Shown: one piece after another, positions 15,389-23,188 of the stretch
Layout of the letters: every line of letters starts with the position of its first letter
Numbering within the stretch: the stretch's first letter is position 1
NCBI GenBank assembly: GCA_035934535.1
Contig: DASYXS010000043.1
Span: forward strand, 1 to 28,702
DNA length: 28,702 nucleotides
DNA from: DASSJF01 sp035934535
GTDB lineage: Bacteria > Sysuimicrobiota > Sysuimicrobiia > Sysuimicrobiales > Segetimicrobiaceae
Direction: 5' to 3'
The notes under the pieces: generated by a model
Told to the model about the DNA's origin: nothing
The model's input: the letters and a program-made list of their open reading frames with translations, nothing else
Database searches by the model: none
Position numbers and translations under genes: made by a program

Positions 15389-15397
15389 TACCGGCGC

Positions 15398-16351
15398 ATG
15401 GAGACCGCCCGCGCGAACCACGTGCTCGACGCGATCGGCAACACCCCGTTGGTGGAATTACGCCACGTGGTGCCGGCCCGGGCCGCCCGCGTCGTCGCGA
15501 AGGTCGAGTCCGCGAACCCGACGGGCAGCATGAAGGACCGGATGGCGCGCGCGGTCGTCGAGCGCGCGGCGGCGGACGGGCGGCTGCCCGCCGGCGGGAC
15601 GGCGGTCGAGTATACCGCCGGGACGACCGGGATTTCGCTCGCGTTCGTCTGCGCCGCGCTCGGGTACAAGACGCACTTTGTGTTCTCGGACGCGTTCGCC
15701 GACGAGAAGCGGTACGCGATGCGCGCCTACGGCGCGGAGATCACCGACGTGCCGAGCGATCACGGGAAGATCAACGAGCAGCTCATCAAGACGATGATCG
15801 CCACGGCCGGGACGATCAGCCGCCGCCCCGGCCACTGGTGGGCCGACCAACTCAACAACCGCGACGGCGAAGCCGGCTACCATTCGCTCGGCGAGGAGCT
15901 CTGGGAACAGACCGGCGGCCGCGTGGACGCGTTCGTGCACGCGGTCAGCACGGCGCATTCGATTCACGGCACCGCGCACGCGCTGCGGGGTCGCAACCCG
16001 GACGTCAAGGTCGTCGCCGTGGAGCCCGCGGAATCGGCCGTCCTGTCGGGAAAACCCTCCGGTTCGCACAAGATCGAAGGGATCGGCATCGGCTTCCTTC
16101 CGCCGCTGTGGAAGCCGGGCCAGGTGAACGAGATCCTGACCGTGAGCACCGCCGACGCGAAGGCGATGGCGCGGCGTCTGGCCCGCGAGGAGGCGATTTT
16201 CGCCGGCACGTCCACGGGCGCCAATGTCGTCGCCGCGCTGCGCATCGCGGAGCGGCTCGGGCCGGGTGCCGTCGTCGCGACGATCATCGTCGATTCGGGC
16301 CTCCGCTACCTGAGCACGGACGTCTTTCGCCCGGAGGCCGAGCGGCGGTGA
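15398..16351 (+). CDS. Cysteine synthase family PLP-dependent enzyme (fold type II)
   Basis: A 317-residue cytosolic enzyme of the CysK/CBS beta-replacement family. The N-terminal IGNTPLVEL, the PLP lysine K46 in NPTGSMKDRMA and the GIGIGFLPPLW segment are diagnostic. The substrate-binding loop reads EYTAGTTGIS (71-80) where CysK normally has SGNTG, and GTSTGAN is the phosphate-side GSSSGA-type loop. The changed loop and the shifted sequence around DEKRYAMRAYGAEI argue against plain O-acetylserine sulfhydrylase, so another beta-substituted amino acid may be the substrate. Its stop overlaps the phnA start as GTGA, so the two are translationally coupled and may act in one pathway. The ATG at 15398 has only a weak GGAAC upstream. 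Confidence 0.88.
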   Translation: METARANHVLDAIGNTPLVELRHVVPARAARVVAKVESANPTGSMKDRMARAVVERAAADGRLPAGGTAVEYTAGTTGISLAFVCAALGYKTHFVFSDAFADEKRYAMRAYGAEITDVPSDHGKINEQLIKTMIATAGTISRRPGHWWADQLNNRDGEAGYHSLGEELWEQTGGRVDAFVHAVSTAHSIHGTAHALRGRNPDVKVVAVEPAESAVLSGKPSGSHKIEGIGIGFLPPLWKPGQVNEILTVSTADAKAMARRLAREEAIFAGTSTGANVVAALRIAERLGPGAVVATIIVDSGLRYLSTDVFRPEAERR

Positions 16352-17586
16352 AGGCGCCGGTGCAGGTCAACGGACGCGTGCTGTCCTGGCCGGCGCGGCC
16401 GGCGGTCGTCGTCTGCTTCGACGGCTGCGATCCGTCGTACGTCGAGGCGGCGCGGGCGGCGGAGATGGTTCCGGTCCTCGACCGGATGGCGCGGGACGGA
16501 TTCTCCGCGATCGCCGCGGCCGCGATGCCGTCGTTCACCAACCCCAACAACATCTCGATCGTGTGCGGGGCGCCGCCCGCCGTCCACGGCGTGTCCGGCA
16601 ATTACTACCTCGACCGCGACACCGGCCGCGAGATCATGATGACCGACGCGACGCCGCTGCGCGCGCCGACGATCCTCGCGCGCTTTTCCCAGGCCGGCGC
16701 CGGGGTGGTTGCGATCACGGCCAAAGACAAACTGCGGAAGGCGCTCGGCAAGGATCTCCGCGGCATCGCGTTTTCGGCCGAGCACGCCGCCTCGGCCACC
16801 GAGGCGGAGCACGGCATCGCCGGGATCCTCGACCTCGTCGGCCGGCCCGAGCCGGACCCGTACAGCGCGGACCTCTCCCTGTTCGTGCTGGACGCCGGCA
16901 TCGCGCTGCTGCGCCGGCGCCGGCCGGATCTCATGTACCTGTCGCTGTCGGATTTCGTCCAGCACAAGTACGCGCCGGGCACGCCGGAGGCCAACGCCTT
17001 CATGCGCGCGGTCGACGAGCGGCTCGGTGCGCTGGCCGCCCTCGACGCCGCGGTGGGCGTCGTCGCCGATCACGGCATGACCGACATGGCGCTGCCGGAC
17101 GGCCGGCCGAACGTGCTGTACCTCGGCGACCGTCTGGACGAGGCGTTCGGCGATGGCGCGACGCGCGTGATCTGCCCGATCACCGACCCGTTCGTGCGGC
17201 ACCACGGCGCGCTCGGCGGCTTCGTGCGCGTGCATCTGATGCGGCCCGGGGTGGATCGTGACGCGGTGCTGCGCTGCGTGCGGTCGCTGCCGGGCGTGGG
17301 CTTGGCCCTCGTTCGTGAGGAGGCGTGCGCAAGATTCGAGCTGCCCTTCGATCGTGAGGGCGACGTCGCGGTCATCGGCGCGCGGGGCTGCGCGATCGGC
17401 GCCCGCGCCGTCGATCACGACCTCTCGCAGCTGGCGGGGGAGCGCCTCCGCTCGCACGGCAGCACCTTCGAGCAGCCCGTGCCATTTTTTATCTCGCGGC
17501 CGGCGATTTCCCAGTACGCCGACCGGGCGCGCGCGTCGCTGCGCAACTTCGACATCTTCGAGTATGTTCTGAACGGTACGCACTGA
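16348..17586 (+). CDS. phnA: Phosphonoacetate hydrolase
   Basis: A 412-residue metal-dependent C-P bond hydrolase of the alkaline phosphatase superfamily, cleaving phosphonoacetate to acetate and phosphate. The match to PhnA is strong along the whole length: VVCFDGCDPSYVEAA, PSFTNPNNISIVCG, GVSGNYYLDRDTG, ITAKDKLRK and the C-terminal LRNFDI. Two-zinc-site ligands are all present: D25, the Thr nucleophile T64, D202 and H206 in SDFVQH, D241 and H242 in ADHGM, and H370 in LRSHG. N85 and the lysines of AKDKL match substrate-contact positions. The GTG at 16348 overlaps the upstream stop. Phosphate release from phosphonates by this enzyme does not need the C-P lyase complex. No phnY or phnW homologue is seen in the window. 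Confidence 0.93.
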   Translation: MKAPVQVNGRVLSWPARPAVVVCFDGCDPSYVEAARAAEMVPVLDRMARDGFSAIAAAAMPSFTNPNNISIVCGAPPAVHGVSGNYYLDRDTGREIMMTDATPLRAPTILARFSQAGAGVVAITAKDKLRKALGKDLRGIAFSAEHAASATEAEHGIAGILDLVGRPEPDPYSADLSLFVLDAGIALLRRRRPDLMYLSLSDFVQHKYAPGTPEANAFMRAVDERLGALAALDAAVGVVADHGMTDMALPDGRPNVLYLGDRLDEAFGDGATRVICPITDPFVRHHGALGGFVRVHLMRPGVDRDAVLRCVRSLPGVGLALVREEACARFELPFDREGDVAVIGARGCAIGARAVDHDLSQLAGERLRSHGSTFEQPVPFFISRPAISQYADRARASLRNFDIFEYVLNGTH

Positions 17587-17604
17587 CGTTCGCCCGGCCG
17601 CCCA

Positions 17605-17633
17605 TTTTCACGGGACGTTAACCTCCGTATTAC
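17605..17633 (+). promoter_or_regulatory. Candidate promoter for the class III aminotransferase / liv unit
   Basis: TTTTCA (17605-17610) and TATTAC (17628-17633) each match the sigma-70 boxes at four of six positions with a 17-bp spacer, in the only AT-rich patch of the 132-bp gap after phnA. The predicted transcription start near 17640 falls just before the structured leader. A GTTAAC palindrome lies in the spacer at 17617-17622. Confidence 0.45.
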
Positions 17634-17645
17634 CGCACCATCATG

Positions 17646-17706
17646 CACCGCCGCAGGTGGGCCTCGGCGCGGCGGTGAAGGGGAAGACACCGTAGTTCGG
17701 CCCACC
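17646..17706 (+). ncRNA. Structured mRNA leader with potential H-type pseudoknot
   Basis: CACCGCCGC (17646-17654) pairs perfectly with GCGGCGGTG (17669-17677). The loop it encloses contains GGTGGGCC (17656-17663), which pairs perfectly with GGCCCACC (17699-17706). Together these give an H-type pseudoknot with 9- and 8-bp stems. CACCG at 17688-17692 could also compete for CGGTG at 17673-17677, giving an alternative nested fold. The GGGGGGTG ribosome-binding site begins at 17707, directly after the second stem, so pairing could control access to the start at 17719. No known riboswitch consensus was recognised. Confidence 0.45.
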
Positions 17707-17718
17707 GGGGGGTGCTAC

Positions 17719-19062
17719 ATGGCGATCACGAAGCCGACGCCTGCGACGCAGGGAACCGCACAGCTGACCCGAGAGCACGTCCTCATTCCCTGGGAAGCCC
17801 AGGGCGGGCCGGGGCCTCTTGCCATCGATCACGCGAAGGGCTGCTACCTCTACACGGCCGACGGCGAGCGCATCCTCGACTTCTGCTCCGGCCTGATCAA
17901 TGTCAACGCCGGACACAGCCACCCGAAGATCGTCGCCGGCATCCAGCGGCAGGCGGAGCGTCTCACGTTCGTCAATCCCAGTTTTTCGACGGAGCCGCGC
18001 GCACGCCTCGCCGAAATGCTCTCGCGCATCGCGCCCAATCGGGCGTATCCGAAAGTCTTCTTCACGAACGGCGGCGCGGACGCCAACGAGAACGCCGTCA
18101 AGATGGCGCGGCTCTACACAGGGCGCCAGAAGGTCCTCGTCTCGTACCGCGGCTACCACGGCGCGACGTACGGTGCGATCACCCTGAGCGGCGACCCGCG
18201 GCGGTGGCCGGTCGAGCCGGGCATCCCCGGCGTGACCCGCTTCCTCACGCCGTACCCGTACCGGAGCCCGTTTGCGGTGCCGGCGGAGCGCGAGACGGCC
18301 GCGGCGCTCGAGCATCTCGAGACGGTGCTGATGTACGAGGGGCCGGACAGCTTCGCGGCGATCCTGATCGAGGCGATGATCGGCGGCAGCGGCCTCGTGA
18401 TCTACCCGGAAGGCTACCTCAAAGGCGTGCGGGAGATCTGCGACCGCTACGGTATCGCGCTGATCTTCGACGAGGTGATGACGGGGTTCGGCCGGACCGG
18501 CGAGTGGTTCGCCTGCGAGCACTGGCACGCGCTGCCGGACATGATCTCGTTCGCGAAGGGCGTCACCTCCGGCTACGTGCCGCTCGGCGGCGTGCTGGTG
18601 AACGAAAAGATCTCCCGCCACTTCGACGCCAACGTGCTGTGGGCGGGACTGACGTACTCCGGCCATCCGCTCGCGTGCGCGGCCGGCATTGCGAACCTCG
18701 AAGTGTTCGAAGAGGAGCGCCTCGTGGAGCGCGCGCGCCGGATGGGCGAGGTGCTCGGTCCGAAGCTGCGCAAGATGGCGGAGCGGCATCCGAAGGTCGG
18801 CGACGTGCGCGGCCTGGGGCTGTTCTGGGGGATCGAACTGGTCAAGGACCGCGCCTCCAAGGAGCCGCTCGAGCCGTTCGCCAAGCGCGGCGCGGGGCCG
18901 AGTCCCATGAAGTCGCTCGTGGCCGCGGCCCGCAAGCGCGGCGCCAACATCATGGGCCGCTACAACGTGTTCCTGGCCGCTCCGCCGCTCGTGGTCTCCG
19001 AAGCGGAAATCGAGGCCGGCGTGCAGGCGATCGACGGCGCGCTGACGGACATCGGCGCATAA
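17719..19062 (+). CDS. Class III aminotransferase (omega-amino acid/taurine-pyruvate type)
   Basis: A 447-residue fold-type I PLP enzyme. The PLP lysine is K280 in SFAKGVTSGYVPLGG and the pyridine-N aspartate is D251 in IFDEVMTGFGRTG; FTNGGADANENAVKMAR binds the cofactor phosphate, and YRGYHGATYGAITLSG is the class III aromatic segment. Substrates of this subgroup are usually omega-amines such as beta-alanine, GABA, taurine or diamines. Position between phnA and the liv genes would fit transamination of an imported amine, possibly an aminophosphonate, but no motif proves that. ATG 17719 follows GGGGGGTG at about 5 bp. It lies 91 bp upstream of livK and is likely co-transcribed with it. Confidence 0.88.
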   Translation: MAITKPTPATQGTAQLTREHVLIPWEAQGGPGPLAIDHAKGCYLYTADGERILDFCSGLINVNAGHSHPKIVAGIQRQAERLTFVNPSFSTEPRARLAEMLSRIAPNRAYPKVFFTNGGADANENAVKMARLYTGRQKVLVSYRGYHGATYGAITLSGDPRRWPVEPGIPGVTRFLTPYPYRSPFAVPAERETAAALEHLETVLMYEGPDSFAAILIEAMIGGSGLVIYPEGYLKGVREICDRYGIALIFDEVMTGFGRTGEWFACEHWHALPDMISFAKGVTSGYVPLGGVLVNEKISRHFDANVLWAGLTYSGHPLACAAGIANLEVFEEERLVERARRMGEVLGPKLRKMAERHPKVGDVRGLGLFWGIELVKDRASKEPLEPFAKRGAGPSPMKSLVAAARKRGANIMGRYNVFLAAPPLVVSEAEIEAGVQAIDGALTDIGA

Positions 19063-19153
19063 GGGGGTGCCGCGACGGCGGTCCGAACGAATCCGGGGAG
19101 ATGACAGCCGAACAGAAGAGCAGATCACTCGAGACGAAGGGGGGCGCGACGGA

Positions 19154-20401
19154 ATGGGTGTCTTGAGACGCGGACTGATTACCGGGTTCGCCGTACTTGC
19201 GGTGGCCGGGTTGCTCCTCGTGCCGATCAGGATGAGCTGGAGCGCGGCCGAACCGATCAAGATCGGCGAAGTGGGACCGCTGTCGCCGCCCGGCGGCTAC
19301 GAAGACGGCAAGCTGATGCTGGACGCGGCGCTGATGGCCCAGGACGAGATCAACAAGGCCGGCGGAGTGCTCGGCCGGCCGATCAAGATCGTCGAGGCGG
19401 ACACGCGCGGGAAGCCGGAAGAGGGCACCGCGGGCGCCGAGCGGCTGACGGCGCAGGAGCACGTCGCCGCCATCTTCGGCGAGTTCCACAGCGGCGTATT
19501 CCTCGCCGAGATGGAGGTCGCGCACAAGACCGGCACCCCGATCGTCGCGGTCGACGTGTGGGCCAATAAGATCACGGCCAAGGGTTACCCCGAGGTCTTC
19601 CGGGTGGCGCCGTGCCAGGCGATCATCGCGAACCGCTACGGCGACTGGATCGCCGCCGCGGGGTTCAAGAACGTCCTCTTGCTGTACGAGAAGACCGACG
19701 GCGGCGAAGGCCACCGCGACGTGCTGGTCGAGAATTTCAAGAAGCACGGGATCCACTACGATGTCGTCGGTGCGGACCTCAACCAGACGGAGTTCACGGC
19801 ACAGCTGCAGCGCATCCTGGCGCACAATCCGCCTTATGATTTTCTCGCCGTCGCGATCAGCGAGGACGCGGGCGCGTTCGCGGTGGTGAACCAGGCGAAG
19901 AGCCTCGGGCTCGCCCCGAGCGCGCACACCGGCACATACAACTCCGGCGGCCCGGCGACCACCGAGGCCTTCTGGAAGAACGTAAGGGAGGCCGGCGTCG
20001 GCCTGATCACCGAGAACCCCGGCCTGCCGAAGGCCAAGTGGAACGCCAAGACCAAGGCGTTCGTGGCCGCGTTCGAAGCCCGCTTCAAGTCCGGGACCAC
20101 GCCGCAGTCGATGGAGAGTTACGACGCGGCGTACATCGTCGTCGACGCGATCAAGCGCGCCGGCAGCACCGATCCCAAGGCGATCATCCACGCGCTCGAG
20201 ACGTCGAAGTGGAGCGGCACGCGCGGCGCCTACGCGTTCTCGACCAGCCACTCGCCGGACTGGGCCTATCACCAGTACGTCGACGCGCCGCTCTACCTGC
20301 TTCAGTACGACAAGGTCGGACAGAAGCCCGAGGACGCCCCGGTGATCTGGCCGCGGAGCCTCGCGACCGTGCCGTACACCTACAAGAAGCCGGCGCAGTG
20401 A
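19154..20401 (+). CDS. livK: Liv-type ABC transporter substrate-binding protein
   Basis: A 415-residue exported binding protein. The N-terminus has RR followed by a hydrophobic core (LITGFAVLAVAGLLLVP) and a signal-peptidase-like boundary near SWSAAEP. The mature protein begins IKIGEVGPLSPPGG and has EINKAGGVLGRPIKIVEAD, the conserved opening of the type I periplasmic-binding fold, and later ESYDAAYIVVDAIKRAGS. It delivers a ligand to the permease encoded by livHM. Family members bind branched-chain amino acids, urea, amides or other amino compounds; ligand residues cannot be assigned. ATG 19154 has AAGGGGGG about 10 bp upstream; the frame remains open to 19067, but the extension is hydrophilic and would mask the signal peptide. 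Confidence 0.92.
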   Translation: MGVLRRGLITGFAVLAVAGLLLVPIRMSWSAAEPIKIGEVGPLSPPGGYEDGKLMLDAALMAQDEINKAGGVLGRPIKIVEADTRGKPEEGTAGAERLTAQEHVAAIFGEFHSGVFLAEMEVAHKTGTPIVAVDVWANKITAKGYPEVFRVAPCQAIIANRYGDWIAAAGFKNVLLLYEKTDGGEGHRDVLVENFKKHGIHYDVVGADLNQTEFTAQLQRILAHNPPYDFLAVAISEDAGAFAVVNQAKSLGLAPSAHTGTYNSGGPATTEAFWKNVREAGVGLITENPGLPKAKWNAKTKAFVAAFEARFKSGTTPQSMESYDAAYIVVDAIKRAGSTDPKAIIHALETSKWSGTRGAYAFSTSHSPDWAYHQYVDAPLYLLQYDKVGQKPEDAPVIWPRSLATVPYTYKKPAQ

Positions 20402-20431
20402 TCCGGCGCGCGGCGGGATAGCGAGACCATT

Positions 20432-20501
20432 CGGGGGAAGGCCGTCGCGGTGTACCGCTGGGCCTGCGGCGTGCGCCGCGACGCGCCTTCCTCCGTTTTT
20501 T
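20432..20501 (+). terminator. Terminator-like hairpin between livK and livH
   Basis: Bases 20432-20449 pair with 20477-20495 in a long GC-rich stem with one mismatch and one bulged base, followed directly by six T residues (20496-20501). This is a standard intrinsic-terminator layout. In an operon it would let part of the transcription stop after livK, raising binding protein over permease. Confidence 0.75.
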
Positions 20502-20527
20502 GACCCCGGCGTCTTCGCGGCCGACCG

Positions 20528-21427
20528 ATGGACTATTTCCTGATCCAGGCTACCAACGGCCTCGTCATCGGCATCATCTACGCGCTGGTGGCCGTCGGCG
20601 TTACGCTGATCTTTTCCATCCTGAAGATCGTCAACTTCGCGCACGGCGATCTCTACATGCTGGGCGGCTATACGGCGTACTACGCGATCACGCTCGCGGG
20701 CGTCTCGCCGTTCGCCGCCATGTTCATCGCGATGGCGGCCGTCTTCACCCTGGGCGTCGTGCTGGAGCGGCTGCTGCTGACCCCGTTGTACAGCGAACGA
20801 ACGGAGCGCAAGGACGAGTACGGCATCCTCGTCACGTTCGGCCTGGCGTTCTTCCTGCGCAACGCGGCGATCATCGCCTTCGGCGTGTTCCCCCTCCGGC
20901 CGCCGTCGTTTGTGGCCGGCGTTCACCGGATCGGCGCCCTCGTCGTGACGAATGACCGGCTGGTCGCCGGCGTGGTCGGCCTGCTGCTGATCTTCGCGCT
21001 CCTCTACTTCATGAACGGTACGATCTGGGGGCAGGCCCTTGACGCGGTCAGCCAGTCGCGCGACTCGGCGTCGATCGTCGGCATCAACCCACACCGGTTC
21101 AACACGCTGGCGTACGCGGTCGGTGCGGCGCTCGCCGCCGCCGCGGGGGCGCTGATCGGCCCCATCTTCTCGCTGTCGCCGGACATGGGCGTCCTGCCCA
21201 ACGTCCAGTCGTACGTGATCGTGATCCTCGGCGGCATGGGGTCGGTCGCCGGCAGCGTGCTCGCCGGCATCACGCTCGGCGAGGCCCAGGCGCTGTTCAC
21301 GGCGTTCCTGCCCGACGTCACGCGCGCGCTGTCGTACTCCAACGCGTTCTCCGTGTTCGTGCTGATGGTGGTGCTGATGTTCCGGCCGACGGGGTTCTTT
21401 GGCCGACGCCACCTCCGCATGGACTAG
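20528..21427 (+). CDS. livH: Liv-type ABC transporter permease, LivH subunit
   Basis: A 299-residue inner-membrane permease. The N-terminal NGLVIGIIYALVAVGVTLIFSILKIVNFAHGDLYMLGGY is the LivH signature, and GILVTFGLAFFLRN, the cytoplasmic SRDSASIVGINPHRFN loop that contacts the ATPases, and GGMGSVAGSVLAGITLGEAQAL follow in the usual order. Eight or so transmembrane segments are visible. The usual LivH ending RPTGFFGRR is present. ATG 20528 lacks a strong ribosome-binding site, unlike livK, which would further lower its expression relative to the binding protein. It forms the channel together with LivM encoded next. Confidence 0.93.
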   Translation: MDYFLIQATNGLVIGIIYALVAVGVTLIFSILKIVNFAHGDLYMLGGYTAYYAITLAGVSPFAAMFIAMAAVFTLGVVLERLLLTPLYSERTERKDEYGILVTFGLAFFLRNAAIIAFGVFPLRPPSFVAGVHRIGALVVTNDRLVAGVVGLLLIFALLYFMNGTIWGQALDAVSQSRDSASIVGINPHRFNTLAYAVGAALAAAAGALIGPIFSLSPDMGVLPNVQSYVIVILGGMGSVAGSVLAGITLGEAQALFTAFLPDVTRALSYSNAFSVFVLMVVLMFRPTGFFGRRHLRMD

Positions 21428-21431
21428 GCCG

Positions 21432-22418
21432 GTGCGCGGCCTGCCCGCCGTTCTGCTTTTTGCCGCCGGGGCGCTGCTGCTCGGCTACGGCCATCTCCTC
21501 AACTCCTACTGGATGCACATCCTCATCATCGCCATGTTCTACGCGATCTTGACGGCGAGTTGGTCGCTGCTGGCGGGCTACGCCGGCCTGTTCTCGCTCG
21601 GCCACGTGGCGTTCGCATCGGTGGGCGCCTATTCGTCGGCCCTCCTGGTGCAGTGGTCGGGGATTCCGGTGCCGCTCGGGATGGCGACGGGCGTGGTCCT
21701 CTGCGGCCTCGTCGGGGCCGGCATCGGCGCGGTCTGCCTCCGGCTTACCGGCCCGTATCTCGCGATCTTTACGCTCGCGTTCTCGGAGATCGTCCGGATC
21801 ACGGTGTCCACCGAGGACCAGGTCACGCGCGGCATGACCGGCCTGCACACCGTGCCGCTGTTCAACACGGCGTCGAGGCTGCCGTACTTCTACACGGTCT
21901 TCGGCCTGCTTGCCGGGTCGCTCGCCCTCATGGGGCTCCTGGTGCACTCGCGCTGGGGGTTGTTTCTCAGAGCGATCCGCGAGGACGAACAGGCCGCGGC
22001 GGCGTCGGGCGTGGCGGTCGCGCGCTTCCGCATTCTGGTCTTCGCGGTCGCGAGCGCGTTTGCCGGACTGGCCGGCACCTTCTTCGCGCACTACATCCCC
22101 GTGCTGACCCCGGACCTGGGGGATCTCGATCGGATGGCCCTCATCGTCGTGATGGCCGTCATTGGTGGCATGGAGCGCATCCCGACGGCCGTCGGCGGGG
22201 CCATCGGCGTGGAGTTCCTCGAGGAGTATCTGCGGCGGTTCGGGATCTGGCGGCTGGAGATCTTCGGCATCGTGCTGCTCCTGACGATGCGCTTTGCCCG
22301 GAACGGTCTCTTGACCCCGCTGTGGCAGCAGTTCATGCGCCTCGGCGAGGTCCGGCGGCCGGTGGCCGCCGCGGAGCCCGTGGTCGGCGAAGTCGGACAG
22401 GGCGGGTCCGGCGAATGA
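21432..22418 (+). CDS. livM: Liv-type ABC transporter permease, LivM subunit
   Basis: A 328-residue inner-membrane permease partner of LivH. LivM marks are AILTASWSLLAGYAGLFSLGHVAFASVGAY, LRLTGPYLAIFTLAFSEI, TRGMTGL, the ATPase-contact loop LRAIREDEQAAAASGV and the late VMAVIGGMERIPTAVGGAIG. The GTG at 21432 lies 4 bp after the livH stop; an in-frame TTG at 21399 would add 11 residues and overlap livH by 29 bp. Neither has a strong ribosome-binding site. The last 20 residues form a hydrophilic Ala/Gly/Val-rich tail not typical of the family core. The stop overlaps livG as ATGA. Confidence 0.92.
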   Translation: MRGLPAVLLFAAGALLLGYGHLLNSYWMHILIIAMFYAILTASWSLLAGYAGLFSLGHVAFASVGAYSSALLVQWSGIPVPLGMATGVVLCGLVGAGIGAVCLRLTGPYLAIFTLAFSEIVRITVSTEDQVTRGMTGLHTVPLFNTASRLPYFYTVFGLLAGSLALMGLLVHSRWGLFLRAIREDEQAAAASGVAVARFRILVFAVASAFAGLAGTFFAHYIPVLTPDLGDLDRMALIVVMAVIGGMERIPTAVGGAIGVEFLEEYLRRFGIWRLEIFGIVLLLTMRFARNGLLTPLWQQFMRLGEVRRPVAAAEPVVGEVGQGGSGE

Positions 22419-23188
22419 CGGCGGGCCCCCCTGCGGGGACGAGTCTGTGGGATGCGCAGGCGTCGCCGAACGGCGTGTTGATCGAGGGCGCCGGGCTCGC
22501 GAAGCACTTCGGCGGCATCGCCGCGGTCGACGGCGTCGACTTCGCGGTCGCGGCGGGCGACCTGATCGGGCTGATCGGGCCCAACGGCTCCGGCAAGACG
22601 ACGCTCATCAACGTGTTGACGGGGCACCTGAGTCCGGAGTCCGGCCACATCGTGGTGCGCGGCCACCGGATGACATCGCGTCCGGCGCACGAGTTCGCCG
22701 CGCGCGGCGTGGCGCGAACCTTTCAGCTGACGCAGTTGTTCGGCCGGATGACCGTCCTCGAGAATATGCTCGTGCCCGGGTTGACCCGTCCGGGGTCCGC
22801 CCGGGACTCCGCCGTGCGGCAGGCACGGAAGTACCTGACCTTTCTCAACCTCATTCACCTCGAAGGGCTCGACGCGAAGAACCTCTCCGGCGGCCAGCAG
22901 AAGCTCCTGGAGCTCGGGCGCGCGCTCATGCTGGAGCCCACCGTCCTGTTCCTCGACGAGCCGTTCGCCGGCGTCCATCCGCGCCTGCGGGATGAGCTGA
23001 TCAAGCGGATTCAGGAGCTCCACCAGTCCGGCCGGACGTTCGTCGTCGTGGATCATGACATGGAATCGATTCTTCGCATCGCGCGCCGGCTGGTCGTCAT
23101 GGCTCGGGGGCGCAAGATCGCGGACGGCCTCCCGGCCGTCGTACGGGCGGACCAGACCGTGCTAGCCGCGTACTCGGGACTGGAATGA
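22415..23188 (+). CDS. livG: Liv-type ABC transporter ATP-binding protein, LivG subunit
   Basis: A 257-residue cytosolic ATPase. Walker A is GPNGSGKTT (K61), the signature is LSGGQQKLLELGRAL, Walker B is VLFLDEPFAGVHP and the switch His is in VVDHDME. RTFQLTQLFGRMTVLENML is the LivG-specific segment after the Q-loop. The first 20 residues (Pro/Gly/Ala/Ser-rich) extend beyond the usual family start; GTG 22476, just before the conserved LIEGAGLAKHFGG, is an alternative, but ATG 22415 is favoured by its ATGA overlap with livM. The stop again overlaps livF (ATGA), indicating coupled synthesis of the two ATPases. Confidence 0.93.
   Translation: MTAGPPAGTSLWDAQASPNGVLIEGAGLAKHFGGIAAVDGVDFAVAAGDLIGLIGPNGSGKTTLINVLTGHLSPESGHIVVRGHRMTSRPAHEFAARGVARTFQLTQLFGRMTVLENMLVPGLTRPGSARDSAVRQARKYLTFLNLIHLEGLDAKNLSGGQQKLLELGRALMLEPTVLFLDEPFAGVHPRLRDELIKRIQELHQSGRTFVVVDHDMESILRIARRLVVMARGRKIADGLPAVVRADQTVLAAYSGLE

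Noticed and set aside
15151..16347. A 399-codon upstream extension of phnA
   Set aside because: The frame happens to be open through the cysteine-synthase-like gene, but similarity to PhnA begins only after the GTG at 16348.
19101..19166. A 21-codon frame just upstream of and overlapping the livK start
   Set aside because: Its GGGGAG touches the ATG with no spacing, the peptide is hydrophilic with no leader-peptide codon run, and nothing indicates translation.
18950..21412. An 820-codon open frame on the minus strand opposite livK and livH
   Set aside because: Its product is Arg/Asp/Glu/His-rich low-complexity sequence typical of antisense frames in GC-rich DNA, and the plus strand has clear livK and livH.
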